From: Trileptium ribeirensis
Lineage: Eukaryota; Nematoda; Enoplea; Enoplida; Thoracostomopsidae
Assembly (NCBI GenBank): GCA_030248225.1
Contig: JASANE010000493.1
Location: 1-64,000 of the forward strand
DNA: 64,000 bases
Direction of reading: 5' to 3'
The notes under the pieces are model-generated. The model was given only the letters and a program-made list of their open reading frames with translations, was not told the DNA's origin and did not search any database. Both the position numbers and the translations under genes were made by a program. Numbering within the stretch: the first letter of the stretch is position 1; each line of letters starts with the position of its first letter. Of this stretch, positions 10,328 to 24,000 are shown in pieces.

Positions 10328-13229
10328 GTACATTTTATCAGTTATCGATTCACAAACATCAATAAAGCAGACGCCATGAGCATTGAATTCAATTCTGTCG
10401 GTTTAATACCGTGTTTTCCAGGACGGGCAACGAGATTAAGATTTGCTGATTCGAACGAGATAGCTTCTGCTGAGAATATTACTGAATTTCCATATTGTTT
10501 TCATATATGCGGTACCAAAATTTCTATGACTGTACCATAAACAGGATTTTATAGTTATGGTGAGAAAAACATATTTCGGGTTGCATTAAAAATATCAGAC
10601 TAAAAATTAGTTTCTGTAAATCCAGATTGCTTTCCAAAAATTATATGTTTGTTCTAAGATATTGTTAAAGATGTGACTAAAATGAACGTACATGTACCTA
10701 TTGCAAATGTCAGTCGATACGGGTTTCATATTTTGCAATTCAATATAAAATTATACGCTCCGGGTGTTAAGAAATCGGATATAACCTGATGCTACCTACA
10801 GGATTTTAAATTGTAGCTAGAATTACTTTATAGAAACTAGATTAGTCTAAACGATTTGTACCAATTTGAATACCATTATAGCATGGAATTAGAAGCGCAA
10901 AATAATTTTAAGCGATGCTTCGGCGTTTAAGATAACCCTATAATACATTTGCTTTAAGGCTGATAAACTGCCTCTTTAAACTTCTCAATCATTTCAAATG
11001 AAGGAGCTTAATTTGCATGTTTTGTGCAGACAATTGACTTTAAGCTTTCACTGGCGCTTTGTATAACTTATATATATGAATATTTTGAATTACAGTCTTG
11101 GAGAACTGATAGAGACCAAATTGAATGCAGTCAAGCATAAAGACGTAAAGTCGGCACTTTGAAACACGTGACAAATTTGCCATGTATATTTCTAAGTTTC
11201 GTATAAAATATTTATGCATAATATACCAAAAATGGGCGTTAGCTATCGTTACGTTAGTAAAACGCTACAAATTCTGAGCTAAACGACGATATTTAAACGG
11301 ATCCAACATAGAAATGCAACAGTTAAACGGAAGGAAATCACTTTTATATTTCAATATCTGGAGATCTTAAGTCATAATAAAATTACACAAAATCATATGC
11401 ACTCTATTAAATGAGCCATATGAATTGGCAACACTTCTAAAATCTTGTAAGAACATACAGCTTGATTTTGTCGACCTTAAGTGTTTATAAATTTCGTGCT
11501 GGCTACTTTCCTATTATGCCTGAACACTTCTTTCGACAGGCGCAAGTCTTATTCTAATGGAAAAGATTTTAATATATATACATAAAGACTAAGCGCCTCG
11601 GTCGGTGAATTTCCAACTACCGGGAAAATCCAACTTTCGTTACTGCCACTTGAAAAACAAGCATAAGAACAAACAAAACAGAATACATTTGGAGGCCTTA
11701 GCTACGTAATATACATATATTAACTGCCACATGATATAAAAAGAACAACATGGTGGAAATTTATTTGGATCATCGGTGTCGACTTAAAAACAGTTACAAG
11801 TAGTAAATGGCTCAACTAGAGGACTATATCTCAAGAGCGTCGGAAGGGGGTGGGGGCACGTGCCTTCCCGTGCCACCCACATCCCCCTCCCAACAGCTCC
11901 GACAGCAATAAAATGAAATTCAAAATTTTAAACATAAAAATATTTTTAGCACAAATTCCTTTAACAATGGGTATGCAAACGCTTCAAAAATTTCAAATGG
12001 TAGAACGCTAGATCTAACAATGCAAAATTAAGGAGGGACGCAAAATCATTAAGTAGGGGGTCGCAAAATTTTTAGCTTGGAACCGGGTGCCGCATATTTT
12101 CGCTACGCTACTGTTATATCTCCGCAGCCAAATAGTATTACGGGTAATCTATTTCTATGAAGCAGTAGATTTGATACAAGAATTAAGTATTAAGCTCCTT
12201 AATTTTGTGCACCAAAATCACACCCATAGTTGGGAATAACGCACATATATTTACAGAAATGAATATATTCTGGTTGAATACAAAGCAGCTAAAGAATCCG
12301 AATATGTTGTCAAGAGTAGGCCTAAGAAAATTCATAGCAAATAACATATTCATTACTTTAGACTGCTCTAAAATTTATTCGAATTATAATACGAATGAGA
12401 ACACTGTTAAACACATTGGCAGCGTTGCATGATCTGAGTAATTAATGCTGATGGTCGTGCAAGAATAACCCACACTTATTGAACGGCGCTGCATACCACG
12501 TCGTCTTAGCTTTGAGACCATGAGACAAGTTCTGCCAGCGGCAGAAAGATTATCAGAAAATATTCACATTTCGGCACCGTAACTCAAAATCGAAATTTTG
12601 GCCAAAATAATGTCCTCATGGGTTTAGGAGTTTTAATATGTATATATTGCTGACTGTCAATGATTTATTGCTTGATTTTAGCAAGCAGCACTAGAGTGTA
12701 AACGAACTTTTACTTAAAATGATAAAAAATGTAGTAACAACCGTGGTGTGAACGATCCATGTACCTGAAAAAGAACTGATATTCTCTGAAATCTTGCATT
12801 AATTTTAGCACAAAACTGGGATATGGTTCCCAAAAGAGGAATTTTAAAAAATGGCATTAAGGAAAACTAGGAAAGCACGTTGCATACTGTTTTGTAGCAA
12901 ACATACTGTCCTAGTGGTATCTTTTACTGCTTTTGGCTATGTCTAAACCATAGATGTTTAAGGTCCGTCAGCTTGGGAGGGGGTAGAAGTCCCGAAATGG
13001 TCTAAATCAATACTAATTTCTGAATTTTATATGTTGCAGCTATTAACATATATGCGATTTTATTATACACCTTGGTATCAGGTTATAATTATTGTTTTGA
13101 CACATTTGTTCGTTTACCAAATATCATTAAAGTTCAATTTTCATGGTACTTTTGAATTGGACGACTGGTGTGTTGAAATCATGTAAAGCCAAATAATGAC
13201 TCTTGCTTGGCATACAAATCATGTTGCAG
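10328..13229. other. NOS1AP intron with one MITE
   Basis: About 2.9 kb. It contains the 282-bp hAT MITE at 11832-12113 and a short G-rich patch near 12972-12990 that may be another transposon scrap. The rest is AT-rich and featureless. Confidence 0.6.
11832..12113. mobile_element. hAT-type MITE, 282 bp
   Basis: The left end CAAGAGCGTCGG and right end CGCTACGCTACTG form imperfect inverted repeats of the common hAT type CAGTAGCGTAGC. Flanks are CTATATCT (11824-11831) and TTATATCT (12114-12121), an 8-bp duplication with one change. The left subterminal region is very G-rich. No coding sequence. Related scraps occur near 9290 and 23620-23690. Confidence 0.78.
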
Positions 13230-13553
13230 TAGAAAATGAAAGACCACGGTCATGCCACACAGGCATTGAACCAATTATGGACTACAACCATGAAAGCATT
13301 GCTCCGATAGCTAAATATGATGATGAGGACCAGAATGCTGCGAGTGCCACGAATGGATCTATGCCAGTTAACAACTTTCAACAAGCAATTCCGGTCGACT
13401 CAAGATGGTTTGACAATAATGTATATGTTCAAAAAACTACTTGTGAAAGCAGCTGCGTCGACAATACAACCAACCGTGCGAAACCTGTTCTAAGTCATCA
13501 AGACAAATGTTATGTTACTCAGTGCAGTTCATTGTCTGCAAATATTACAAATG
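13230..13553 (+). CDS. NOS1AP: NOS1AP/CAPON-like exon: linker
   Basis: Acceptor catgttgcag (AG 13228-13229), phase 1; donor ACAAATG|gttagt after 13553, phase 1. The 324 bases encode a polar, Asn-rich segment that includes YDDEDQNAASATNGS and several cysteines (CESSC, CYVTQCSS). No domain is recognised. The same frame opens at an ATG at 13196, which would be intronic in this model. Phase matches both neighbours. Confidence 0.72.
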
Positions 13554-16201
13554 GTTAGTAGCAAGAAATATAAAAACTTTGCACAGTTTGTTTAAATCTT
13601 TAATCTGTTGAGCAGCCACAACCATGTAAAACTTATCAAATATCAGATGCTTGGTTATTTTATTGTGTTTTGTTATTGGTGACAAAGTCTTATGAAAGCA
13701 GTTATTAACTATTAGTTACTAAATACAGCTACAAAATTCTTCGACTAGTAAATTACTTTAGTTTTATATATGTCTAGAATGCTGATGGCTGTGCTCAAAA
13801 ATAAGGGTAGTCCCTAGTCGCAGGTAATTTGTGATCCATCTGCGAGTAAAATTACCCTACAATATAGTACTCGTAACTACTTCATCAATACCGTGTAGTA
13901 TTCTAAAACAAGATAGGATGAATACCTTAGGTAATCCATTTTACTTGAGAGTAAATTTTAAATTAGCCGACAGTAAAATGAAATTACATGGAACTATCTT
14001 TTACCAGTAAGTAATTTTGCCCTACATGCGGCTAAGGTTCTTACCTGAAGTCTTTGCTAGGGTCTTCCCGGCCTAAAATTGGTCAATTTTGAAGATACAG
14101 CGTAAATTTTGATACTAATCGACTCAGATTAACGAGTTTGGTCAGGAACGTTTCGTCGAGTATACGACAGAAATTTGTTCGATCTTTGGCTCCTAATGGA
14201 AAATTCTAATTCAAAATCGAAAAAATTTTAGTCTTAGGCTTAGCTTTGCGGTTTGAATTTAAGATAAATTGCAATAAATCCTCCACCCATTAACCAGTCG
14301 CGGCAGTTTAACCATCAATTTTTAAATAGCTTGTCAATGCGGTTTTAGTGCTTTGTAAAATTATACATTTATCGATAATTTTTTAGATATTTTAGGTACA
14401 CATTGGGAACCCAAAAAATCGAGAAAGGTTTTGTCATAAAACTGGACAAATGGATTTTTCTAACTCAGCTTGTCGAGCTGAGTCGAGTGGTACCACAGTT
14501 TTCTCTGAATCATCAAAACTGAATGATTTAGCGCTGCACAGGTTCTAGGAAACTCCTGCAAGTAGTTTTTACGCCTGAGGGCAATGTTTTATATTTGGGT
14601 AACCTTTTACCTGTCAGTACAATTTTTACCGACTGTGTTATATCTATAATTTGGTAGTGTTATTTTACTAGCAGATAAAAGGTAATATCCTATTTATTAA
14701 CAGTATTTGAAATAGGAGTAGTGCTGTATTTGTATCTTCATTTTTGTATACGAGCAGATATTTAGCCTAAGCTGCTCCTTATCAAAGTAACTGAAACTAT
14801 TTATACTGAAAATACTGTTTTATACATATTCTTGAATGTAGGAGTGTGAACATTATTGTGGTATTACTAAAAATGTTGTTTTTCATTGCCACTCCATGTG
14901 TTATTAGCCGTATTGCTACAATATGATTTCCAAACTAAAAAACAGAAACCAAAGCTTAAATGGTGCAATATGTGGCTAACTCAGGATCGAACTCCGATCA
15001 CATTGGTAAGCAAGGCGTACGCAAACCACCGACCTGTCTTTAACTGGAGCTGTTGCTCAGTTCCTTTCTGCGAATAACAACACGGGTGCCAAACATACGA
15101 ACCGTGACATTGTTAGTTTAAACAACGCATTGCAATACGCGCTGCCAAAAGGCGGAGTTGGGCATGAAAGGTTTAACCGTATCTTTTACAACTATAAACA
15201 ACCAGTGGAACAAAGTTTGTTAATTTTCGTACAGTTGACACAATTTTTGGAATAGTGTCATAAGTTTCCTTTTTCCTGCAGATCAATATGTAATTTCCTA
15301 CTGGACAATATATTAGCGCATAGTTTCAAGCCTAGTTGTTGGAATCTTGGCTACTCAATAATGTAATGAATATAGATAATAGTCTTTGCTCAGTCGAGAC
15401 AAATCTTGTTAACTACTACAGATTGGCCTTATATAACAATGTTTATACTGTAGTGTCTTAGTGTTTCTAGTCGCAACGTAGGTTCAACTAGATGCATTCG
15501 CTACACCTTGGGTTTTCAAATTTAGAAAAAACAAGGACTCAGAATCATCATGTCAAGACAACGAAAGTTTCAAGCGCATTATGACGGCCAGTGGGCCCAG
15601 AAAAGCACATTGTTAACTTTTAAACAGTATTTGTCTGAAGTTGTCATAATAGCCGCTGTCTGAATTTATAAATCCGAAATATTGGCTCACTACTGGGTAT
15701 AATCAATGCAATCATAGCTTTGTTCGCCCAGCATTGAATGGGTGTCAGACGATAACTTGAAGTTTCGCTCTGATTATGCTCTACAATGACGAAATTTGAG
15801 CATTGTGCTACTGTTACAACAATCGTTAATACCAGTTATAGACGCGATGACGTGACTGTTGCTGAAAAGCGCTTTAATAGCTCTTTTAACTTTTTTCGAT
15901 ATGACACAAACCATCTAGAAGAAGTTAAAAGAATTAGGTCATCAAAATAATTTACGTACATATCCTAAGTTTGTTAGTAACGTCATTTATTACCATGCAC
16001 CACGGTGCGAAAGAAGCTTTATATCTTAGTGCTGAATCCCCTAGCAACTTTAACTGCTTACTCAGTAGATTTTTTCAACTACAACTGCTCTCTTAATCAA
16101 CAGTCGGCCACATCATGACAAGATTTAGAGTTCAAAACACATCTATATACTTTAAGATAAACAATGCAATTTTATACAGTTTAATCCTCGAAAAATATCC
16201 A

Positions 16202-16310
16202 AAGCGGAGCCTTCGGGGTGGGTGTCCGACCCATAAGGGGACGGAATAGCCCTCCTTTGCTCCCCTCGACACCTATGCCCCTAACCCGATTCATCGGGTA
16301 CAGTGGGACG
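16202..16310. repeat. GC-rich transposon-end fragment
   Basis: A 110-bp GC-rich island in AT-rich sequence. Read on the minus strand, it begins TAGGGGCATAGGTGTCGAGG, typical of hAT subterminal ends. No opposite end or target duplication was found, so it is called a fragment. Confidence 0.35.
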
Positions 16311-16939
16311 ACACATTGTATAGTAGAAATACTTCAATGACAACGTTACAATCATTTCAGTGATATATCAAAACCGAAACTCTGTATTTCTTCAACACGA
16401 AAACTTCTGAAATTTATAAATCACCAATTTTTAGAAAAAATTTTATTTTAAGAGTGATACTTACGTTGTAAGACCCTAATTATACTTCGCTTATTTGATA
16501 CGAATAACGCAAATACAATAGTTGTAGCATGGGCAGATATGCATTCAAAGATTTGTACCACTGGTTTGTGATGAGTTCAAAAGAGTTCAATAACGCAAGT
16601 TAACATGTGTACAAATCTTTGAACGCAGAGTCGTATATGCTACATCTGACTTGTAACATAATCTGCCGTGCGTTCAAAGATTTGTATGCACGATGTTCAC
16701 TGTATATTCTATGTGACAATTGCTTTTATCGTATTCAGAAACGACGAAAATATAGAGGCATACTTTAATGACCAACATAGTACATCTATATTAAAAAAGT
16801 GCCAAAATGTGACCAAAAATTTTCCAAATTTTTTTCCGATACCGTCTGGCAGGGTTAATAATCCACCCATTCTGGGGTTAAACAACGAAACCAACGTGTT
16901 TAACGCGTTATATAACACTATAATCAATACATGTTGACG

Positions 16940-17300
16940 ATTCGAGGTATGCGGGGGGCTTACCCGGTGTCGGAGTGGAGATTATTTCAGTCAGGGGGTT
17001 AGAGTCCCTCGGGCGGAGGTCGTCAAAGGGGTGAGAGGTGGTGACAAAAAGCGAAGAACCTCCCTCCAGGGTGGTGACAAAAAGTTAACAACCTCCCCCA
17101 CCTCCTCCTTACACTCTCATTTTTGTCAATCCCACCCCAGTTTTTCGACATTTTTGGCAATTTTCCAGAGTTTTTGAAAAAAATTTTCGCGCGTCTTCGG
17201 TGCGCGGGATGAGAGGGTGCAAAGTCTTTGGGGTCATCAGGTTTTACCCTCAGGGGGTGCACCAGGGCCCGAGGGTAAACTAGGGTCTTGGGGGATCTAT
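16940..17300. repeat. GC-rich dispersed repeat with gtgacaaaaag motif
   Basis: A G/C-rich block containing ggtggtgacaaaaagcgaagaacctcc and, 37 bases later, ggtggtgacaaaaagttaacaacctcc, followed by a T/A-rich core and another G-run. A similar order (G-rich, T-rich core, G-rich) occurs at about 42.89-43.13 kb. A related motif (gtgatgaaaaagttgacgacc) is at 41.1 kb. Probably copies of one non-coding mobile element, class unknown. Confidence 0.4.
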
Positions 17301-18299
17301 TTTTCGATCCGATGCCTCAGGAAAGAGTTATAATCCAAAATGTTGGGTGACCGCAAATGGGCAAAAACAAAACGTGTCTTACTTGTGTTGGCTTTGTGAA
17401 AATTTTTAGGTAGGAAATCTTGGCAGTACCGCAAACACAAAGCTAGGTGCAGAACTACATTTCTGAAATGAAATGAATTTCAGAAAATCTATCAATTTGG
17501 TGAACATTTATGCCCTAAAAGACGGAGAAAAAAATTTACCAGTTAAACGCTATTTGAGGATAGAGAGCTGTGCCCTGCAGAGGCTCTTGAATTAATGGTA
17601 TAAAATGTCTACAACTTATAACATTACAAAATCTATTTAAGAAAAGTTTTTACTACTTGCGTATATTGAGAAATTATTCTGAACCAAAATATTACCTAAG
17701 GCTAATAAATTACCGGCAGGTTTGGCAAAATAACCATCAGCTAAAACATTAACCACAGGCAAATTACTGTTAGATGCAGCAATATTTTTAGCATGTAAAG
17801 CAAATTAAGGGAAAATTATCCCCGGGTAAGAAAACTTACCTGCAGAAAAAATTAAGTACCCGGCGATAAAATTAGTTACTTGCATGTAATAAAATTACTC
17901 ACAAGATAAGAATACCTAGGGCTAATTGTACCTTTATCTGAGGATAAATATAACAAAACGTTTGAAGCACGCCTATATTACGTGCACTTGAACTTATTAG
18001 CTTGAAACAGCGCCTCTTATTATATATTTTCTCTTGTGGCACTCGGCGACCTATAATGTTTACTTTCAATAAATATATTCCATGACTGGCATTGTACCAT
18101 GCATACTTTGTTGGAGTTTTTGTGGTTGTAATAACAAGGTGCCGCATGCGGCTGGAAATTTAAGATTAAATTATAATTGTTGTATCGCTCACATATAATC
18201 AAGACAGCACATTAAGCTATATACCAAGCGGTTTTCGAAACTAACAACAAATATGATACAGTCTTTTCAACACACCACTTTATTTTTTATGTACTGTTG

Positions 18300-19400
18300 T
18301 ACTGAAACTTATTCTATTCCAGCTTTACAGTACGTGTTATAGTTTTTTATAGAGCTGAAATAATTTATTAGAATATTCTGATAGATTATTGGAATATTAT
18401 TGTGAAGTTTTTGTTTTTGAGATACACCGTGCCCGTCATGGGTGTTTGAAATTATTTATTTGTATTGTAGTTCCACGCTGGTGGTATTATTGTTGCATCC
18501 TTGGCTTATAAAATTATTTTTAGAATTCTTGGACGATTATATAAAAATTCTGAGAATTATTAACCACTATCTAGACCCAGCTAAGCTGGATTTTTTGTGT
18601 ATATAAGCAGAGATTTTGTTTCGATTAGCGAGGCAGTTGCTGCCATCGACTGCAGGGTTAACTGCAGCAGTTAGTTGCCAGAGTTAGTCGCGATCGGAGA
18701 TCTCATAGTAAGTAGACACTTTAATTTTAATTATATTTTCTGAGCTTACCTGCCACATAGCACCTTGTTATTTAACACTGTTCTAGCTAGGCAGTAGTTA
18801 TTTCAAGCTACGACTTAGCGCAGATTCCGCGCTTAACAAATTTAGGGGTTTATTGAGAGCAGCCGGGCTGCTCCTGAAATTTCTTATTCAGAGGACAGGG
18901 GTGCTCCATACTTTAGTAGTCTATTGAGAGCACAGGGGTGCTCCATCTACTAGTTGGTCTTTGAGAGCACACGGTGTGCTCCACATTTTCTTGGGTTATT
19001 GGAAGCCGACGGCCTGCTTCTAAAAATTTCTATTGAGAGCACAGAAGTGCTCCGAAAAATTGTTCTTTGAGAGCAGAGGGCTACTCCTAAAAGTTTTTCT
19101 TTTATAGAGCAGGGTGCTCCTGAAAATTTTTTTTAACAAGGTTCAGCTAAGCTTAAGTCAAAGCTTAGGCCGGGTCGAAGGATCCACCTTGTAGTTTATA
19201 AAGTTTGCTCGAGCTTATACTAATTTATTATTTGAATCCTTAGATCCACCCTGTCAATTCAAAGAATTCATTACATTATTGCCGTACTATTATTTATCTT
19301 AGTAATATTAAGTTAGGTGATTATTTTATTTGTGTAGTAAGTGGAGTCCTAAACCCTGAGTGCTACCATTACACAAGGTCATCGTTGGAAAATTGAAAAG
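18300..19400 (+). mobile_element. LTR-like or promoter-containing repeat segment, class uncertain
   Basis: A TATA-type sequence (tgtatataag, 18598-18607) is followed by a GC-richer leader with short palindromes (gactgcag, ctgcagcag), then the hairpin array, then two similar sequences around ggatccacctt and agatccaccct. This looks like an LTR (promoter, R/U5) plus leader, or an independent non-coding transcription unit. No terminal repeats or protein were found, and the limits are approximate. Confidence 0.3.
18851..19134 (+). repeat. tandem array of eight small hairpin units
   Basis: Eight units of 32-38 bases, each of the form t-ttgaGAGCAC-loop-GTGCTCc followed by an A/T-rich spacer. Examples: GAGCAGC/GCTGCTC near 18856, GAGCAC/GTGCTC near 18928 and 19038, GAGCACA/TGTGCTC near 18965, GAAGC/GCTTC near 19003, GAGCA/TGCTC near 19107. 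Stems differ between units, but both sides change together, which points to selection on RNA (or DNA) structure. Two units (near 18891 and 19071) have one mispair. Confidence 0.8.
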
Positions 19401-20850
19401 TTTTATACCCATTAGGACTCGCTTCGCTACATAAATATTTTTACTTGAGAGCAAAAATTATTAGCAGGTAATTTTTTGCTTTTATCCCCACTCCCATTTA
19501 AGAATAGGATAGTTGACGGAACGGGCTCAGACCGGCTGTGGATACACAAAACCAACAGGTAAAAACAACTTGAGGAAATTTTTAGGAGTACGGACCCAGA
19601 ATGAGGCCTATTATTGTTTACTCACCTTAATCAATAATACATTCACTATAGAAATATGCTTAAACTGTTTTGTGTCAGTGATTTGTGCGGACACTAAATG
19701 ACTTAAGATATGTAACAGCCGAATACAACGAATTGTTTAAATCTGCTGGCGGTTAGCAAGATGTGTATATACCTACAAACGGGATAAACACTGCCGAAAA
19801 GATTACATAAAATGCATAGAACAATCCATAGGTAGTATTGAAACCTGAAAGACTAAGATGTTGAACCTTTACTTCGTAGAAAGATTTTCCATATCGATAC
19901 ATCTCAATGGGTGATTTCTAGGTGATGCATAGCTTCGATTGCCATATAGAAAAGAATACATACCGGCATGTCCGTCCTAGAGTTTAAGAACTGTAAATCC
20001 TAATCTAATTTTTAACGAATGAAAGTCTGGTGTTAGCTTATTCTAAACCAAAATTTAATAATTATCCGCTTGTCGCATTAATGGACGTGTATTTCGTGCG
20101 ATCTTGAACAAATTTTTTTATGCAGCGACGAATTAAACATGGGTCATTTGGCTCGCTCGTACGGTAGCCACTATGCTATCTGCGAGCTGTTGCTCGGTCT
20201 CTTCAGAAACCTCGCAAAGCGGACGAATAACAAACGATCAATCGCACCCGCCAAGACAAATTGGGTTACTGCATCGCTGAATCAAACGGATTACACTACA
20301 CAGGATAGAGTTGAAATTGTGCAAGAAAATGGAACTCGGATGTTTTTTATTTCAATAATCACATGGACTCTGCATTAACATTTTTAAAAGACATAAGAAT
20401 ATCATCCAACATAGTTGAAGCAAACTTCTTGAGGAATTTTTATTGCTATAGCAAGTATATATGAATCTACTGCTTATAAACTCATAACTAAATCCTCGTA
20501 GGAAATAACATCACTATAACACTGATACCACATTTGTATCAAATACACGACATGGTCGCAGGCGTAGGGCTAATTCAATTGGGCTAATTACATGTGTTAT
20601 AATGTAATTCTTTCAAACACTATAATTAATTTTCGTAATCCTGTTCACCACAGGATTCTTGATTTCTGATTTTTCATATTTTGTTAAATATCTATCAAAT
20701 TTAATATAACGTTTGTTACAAAAAGCCTCCTGCGACTTGACCCTTTAGTTATATGCTGTGTCAGTTTCAGCTTATTTGCATGTTTAGTTTAATCTAGAGT
20801 TTACGTTTTTGTGTGTTTCTATCGATATTTTGTTTTGAGATTCGTTTCAG

Positions 20851-21092
20851 GCAATACCCAATTCACGCCGAAGCCAATGTTCATTCAACGGCAAGCTTCG
20901 TTAGGAGGCTATGAAGGGAAGTCCGAGCCACAAGCTTTTGCTGATGACAGCGAACATGTCAATCCCACTACGCCTGAAGACGCATTCCTCCCGACCTACT
21001 TTCGTTTACCGAATGGCTTCACACCGCAAATTTCGGCTACATGTGAACAAATCGTTAGAAATCAGTTGCTTCAAGCACGGCAAGCTGCTCAG
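20851..21092 (+). CDS. NOS1AP: NOS1AP/CAPON-like exon: leads into the coiled coil
   Basis: Acceptor gattcgtttcag (AG 20849-20850) in phase 1; donor GCTCAG|gtgaac after 21092 in phase 0. It encodes NTQFTPKPMF and ends with TCEQIVRNQLLQARQAAQ, a helical Gln/Arg-rich stretch. Vertebrate NOS1AP has a similar Gln-rich run just before its coiled coil. Both phases agree with neighbouring exons. Confidence 0.82.
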
Positions 21093-24000
21093 GTGAACAT
21101 TATGCCAACTATTTTATGGCGACATTTAACAAGCGCCTTTTAGATAAGAACGGAAATAACATTCTTGTTTTTCCTAGGTATGTAATAGCAATTATTACTC
21201 TGCTGCTGCGTGAGCTTTGACAAAACTATCAACTGTTGCAACATTTATGGTTTTTTCAGATGCTGAAAACACTAGAAAGACTCATGGAATAATGTAAAAA
21301 CTATGACCTAAATAGTGTTTTAGAAGAATAATGGTTTTTCATGCTGCATCTGCGAAATTTGGGTAGTTAGCTTTCAATTTTTGCTAGCGCAGTTGGTGTG
21401 ATTTGTGGCAGTTAGGTACGTTCTGCCCGTTGTAGTGAATTATATATGGTCTACTATAAAACTGAAGAGAAATAAAATTTGTCCCTAAACTATTAAAACT
21501 ACTGGATCTTGTTGATTGCAGCGTCACTAGATGCCAGCAATTTATTAGCTAACAATAAATTTTCAAATTAACGGGTAATTACTGTGAATTATGACCAGCG
21601 CCCAGAAAATTAATGGGTGCATTAAATTGAGGTTACTCATTAATTTTCAAATCTGTGGCTTTTATATAATACTCACAAAAATTCTGGAAAATTTTTTATC
21701 CTCCTCCGTCAGGATATATGCTCCAAATAAGAATAAAATATCTGCAGTATTTCAAACCTCTTTGGAATATGCGCATCGTAGTACAAACGACCGGCAATGT
21801 GACGCAGGACACCTTAATGAAAACGTGATCTAATGGTTCAGCGCGTCGTCTCAGCAGTTTAAGCTTAGGCTACTGTTTTTAGAATTTTGATAATTTTTTC
21901 CCAATAAATATATGGACTAATGACGATAGCGACATAATCAGATTATTAGCGTAGAGGCTAAAGAATAGATAAATTAAAAGTTCTTACCATCACGTATTAG
22001 CGGACAAATACATGAGCTCAAGCAGAAATAGATAAAAGGTGTCAGATTGAAAACTGATTCTAAATTAATGTGTTTGTGCTGCGATAACTTTCACTTCAAA
22101 ACATGTATTCTCGGTTGTTTAATAGTACTGGCTTCCTTATTTTTGAACTTTTGCGAAGACCACGAGCAACGGGTGCTGAATTTAGCAAGTGTTTGTCAAA
22201 TAACGGAACTGCTGGAACGACTGCTTTTTGAAAATAATTGTTAACTGCAGATTTTAAAATAAAACGCTGAGCTAATTATTTGCGTCTTGATGCACCAGCT
22301 CAAGTCTAACCACGTTAAAAACAATTTATAGACAGATTGTTACACGATTTATCAAACATTTGAGTAGAGTTTTAGAAAAACATATAATCAATTTTTGTAT
22401 GAATTGTTTGCCGATGGGAAGAAAAATTTTTCAAGGGCAATTAAACCCGATAGAAGCCGAAATGTTACGAGGTAGAACGAACGCGTGAGCACCCGTTTTG
22501 TACCAGTGGGCGGCAAAAAATCCTCAATATTCCACGACGTCAACCTCTCTAATTTGAGAATATCAGCGGCAAATGATTTGTTACATTTGTAAAATATCCA
22601 ATAATGCTTTTGTAATTACTGAGCTGAGCATAGACAACCTCAATAACATTGCGTAACCTGCACACTAGGATGAACAAACTCTGTATAGTTGTTACCTGAA
22701 CCTATCAAGTAGCAGTACGAAATTAATGTTCTTCGTTCTTTGCAACTAGTAGTGCTGCAGGACAAGGTGTTTCGCTGGGACCGCTTCGTTTCCACTGTTT
22801 GTGAACAATTTTACGATGTGCCCTATACTTAACAGTCATAAAGTAACTTCCTCCGCAAATCTATAATTATCTTCTATTTTACAATATAACGGAGTGCAGA
22901 AATAAGTGAACACACAAAACCAGATAAAATACATATTTAAAATGGTGAATCAATCGATATACGTAGAGGGCGCTGCATTGTATTGCTATTAATCTGCAAC
23001 ACTTAAAAGTTATTTTTATAACCATCATTTTTTAAGCGATACGAAAAAAGCGACGGTCAAATAATCAACAGCACCCATACTAATCATTTATAAAATCTAC
23101 ATCGTGAATTGGAAAACCTAAGTTAACTGCAATTTGGCACTTTTCCATGGCGCCTACTCACTGGGCTGTAACTGTTACTGTTTTTTTCTGCTGCAAATAA
23201 TTTCTACAATGTAACGAGAGTAGATAAATAAATCAACAAACAATATATGAAACAAGCGGTCGTCATCGCGTCAGATAGAGGCATTTATTGGTGGACAGCC
23301 TTTACAGGTATTACCATAGATGGTCCGAAACCTAATTCGACTTAAACACAAATTCAGCTTTTGATATTGTCATTCAGTTGTAAATATTTGTACCCGGCTA
23401 GCATATTTATGGTTTATTTGCTTTTCACAATGCATTAAAATTTCTGTTAACGAAACATTTTTATAGCAGCGTTAAAATCAAATTTAAAATTTATAGAGAA
23501 AATTCTGGTCGCAAACAAACTGGCAAACAAACAGTTGCTTGTTTTGGATTTTCGTTTTATTAATGGTGAAATCATACATGCTCATTTGGTGACGCTGAGG
23601 CGTCAGATCACTTTAGTGTACACGGGCGGCGCGTGCTGGTGCCCCCTTCCTTCGGCGCCGACGTCGCCGTCCCTCTAAGGACCCAGTTATCACCTTGGAA
23701 TCTCGGACATCGCGCATGAATAGTTAAAATGCATGCAAGTAAGTTGATTTTACTAAAAGTTCATGAATGAATCTACCGAGTTAGCTTAGAGTTTGTCGAT
23801 AGATGATCACTGTAGAATATATATAAACGCAAACTATGAAATATGCTTCATTTCTACTATTGCTCTAAAATGTTATTTGCTTGTAACGCGTTTGACCCAC
23901 TTTGGCTAAATTTCATATGATTGTATACAAAGCGAAGCTCAGTTGCTACAAAGTTGGCTGCATCCCTTATGATGCGATATTGTTTAGAAAAATGTATACA

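Larger units (their letters stand above)
13554..20850. other. large NOS1AP intron (7.3 kb) rich in repeats
   Basis: It holds the AAATTAC/TTACCTG motif clusters (13.8-14.06, 14.58-14.69 and 17.68-17.94 kb), three copies of an 18-mer near 16.54-16.69 kb, GC-rich patches at 16.20-16.31 and 16.94-17.30 kb, and an LTR-like segment with a hairpin array (about 18.3-19.4 kb). Open frames inside it (for example 14886-15077 and 20139-20378) show no family pattern and no matching splice phases. Confidence 0.6.

Noticed and set aside
16668..16937. Open frames on both strands at the same place
   Set aside because: Mirror-image open frames in AT-rich sequence with no family or splice support; treated as chance.
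17023..17262. Minus-strand 79-codon open frame
   Set aside because: Falls entirely in the GC-rich dispersed repeat and contains repeated low-complexity motifs.
18851..19134. CRISPR-like array
   Set aside because: Animal genome context, hairpin repeats that themselves vary, and spacers that resemble each other; no Cas genes.
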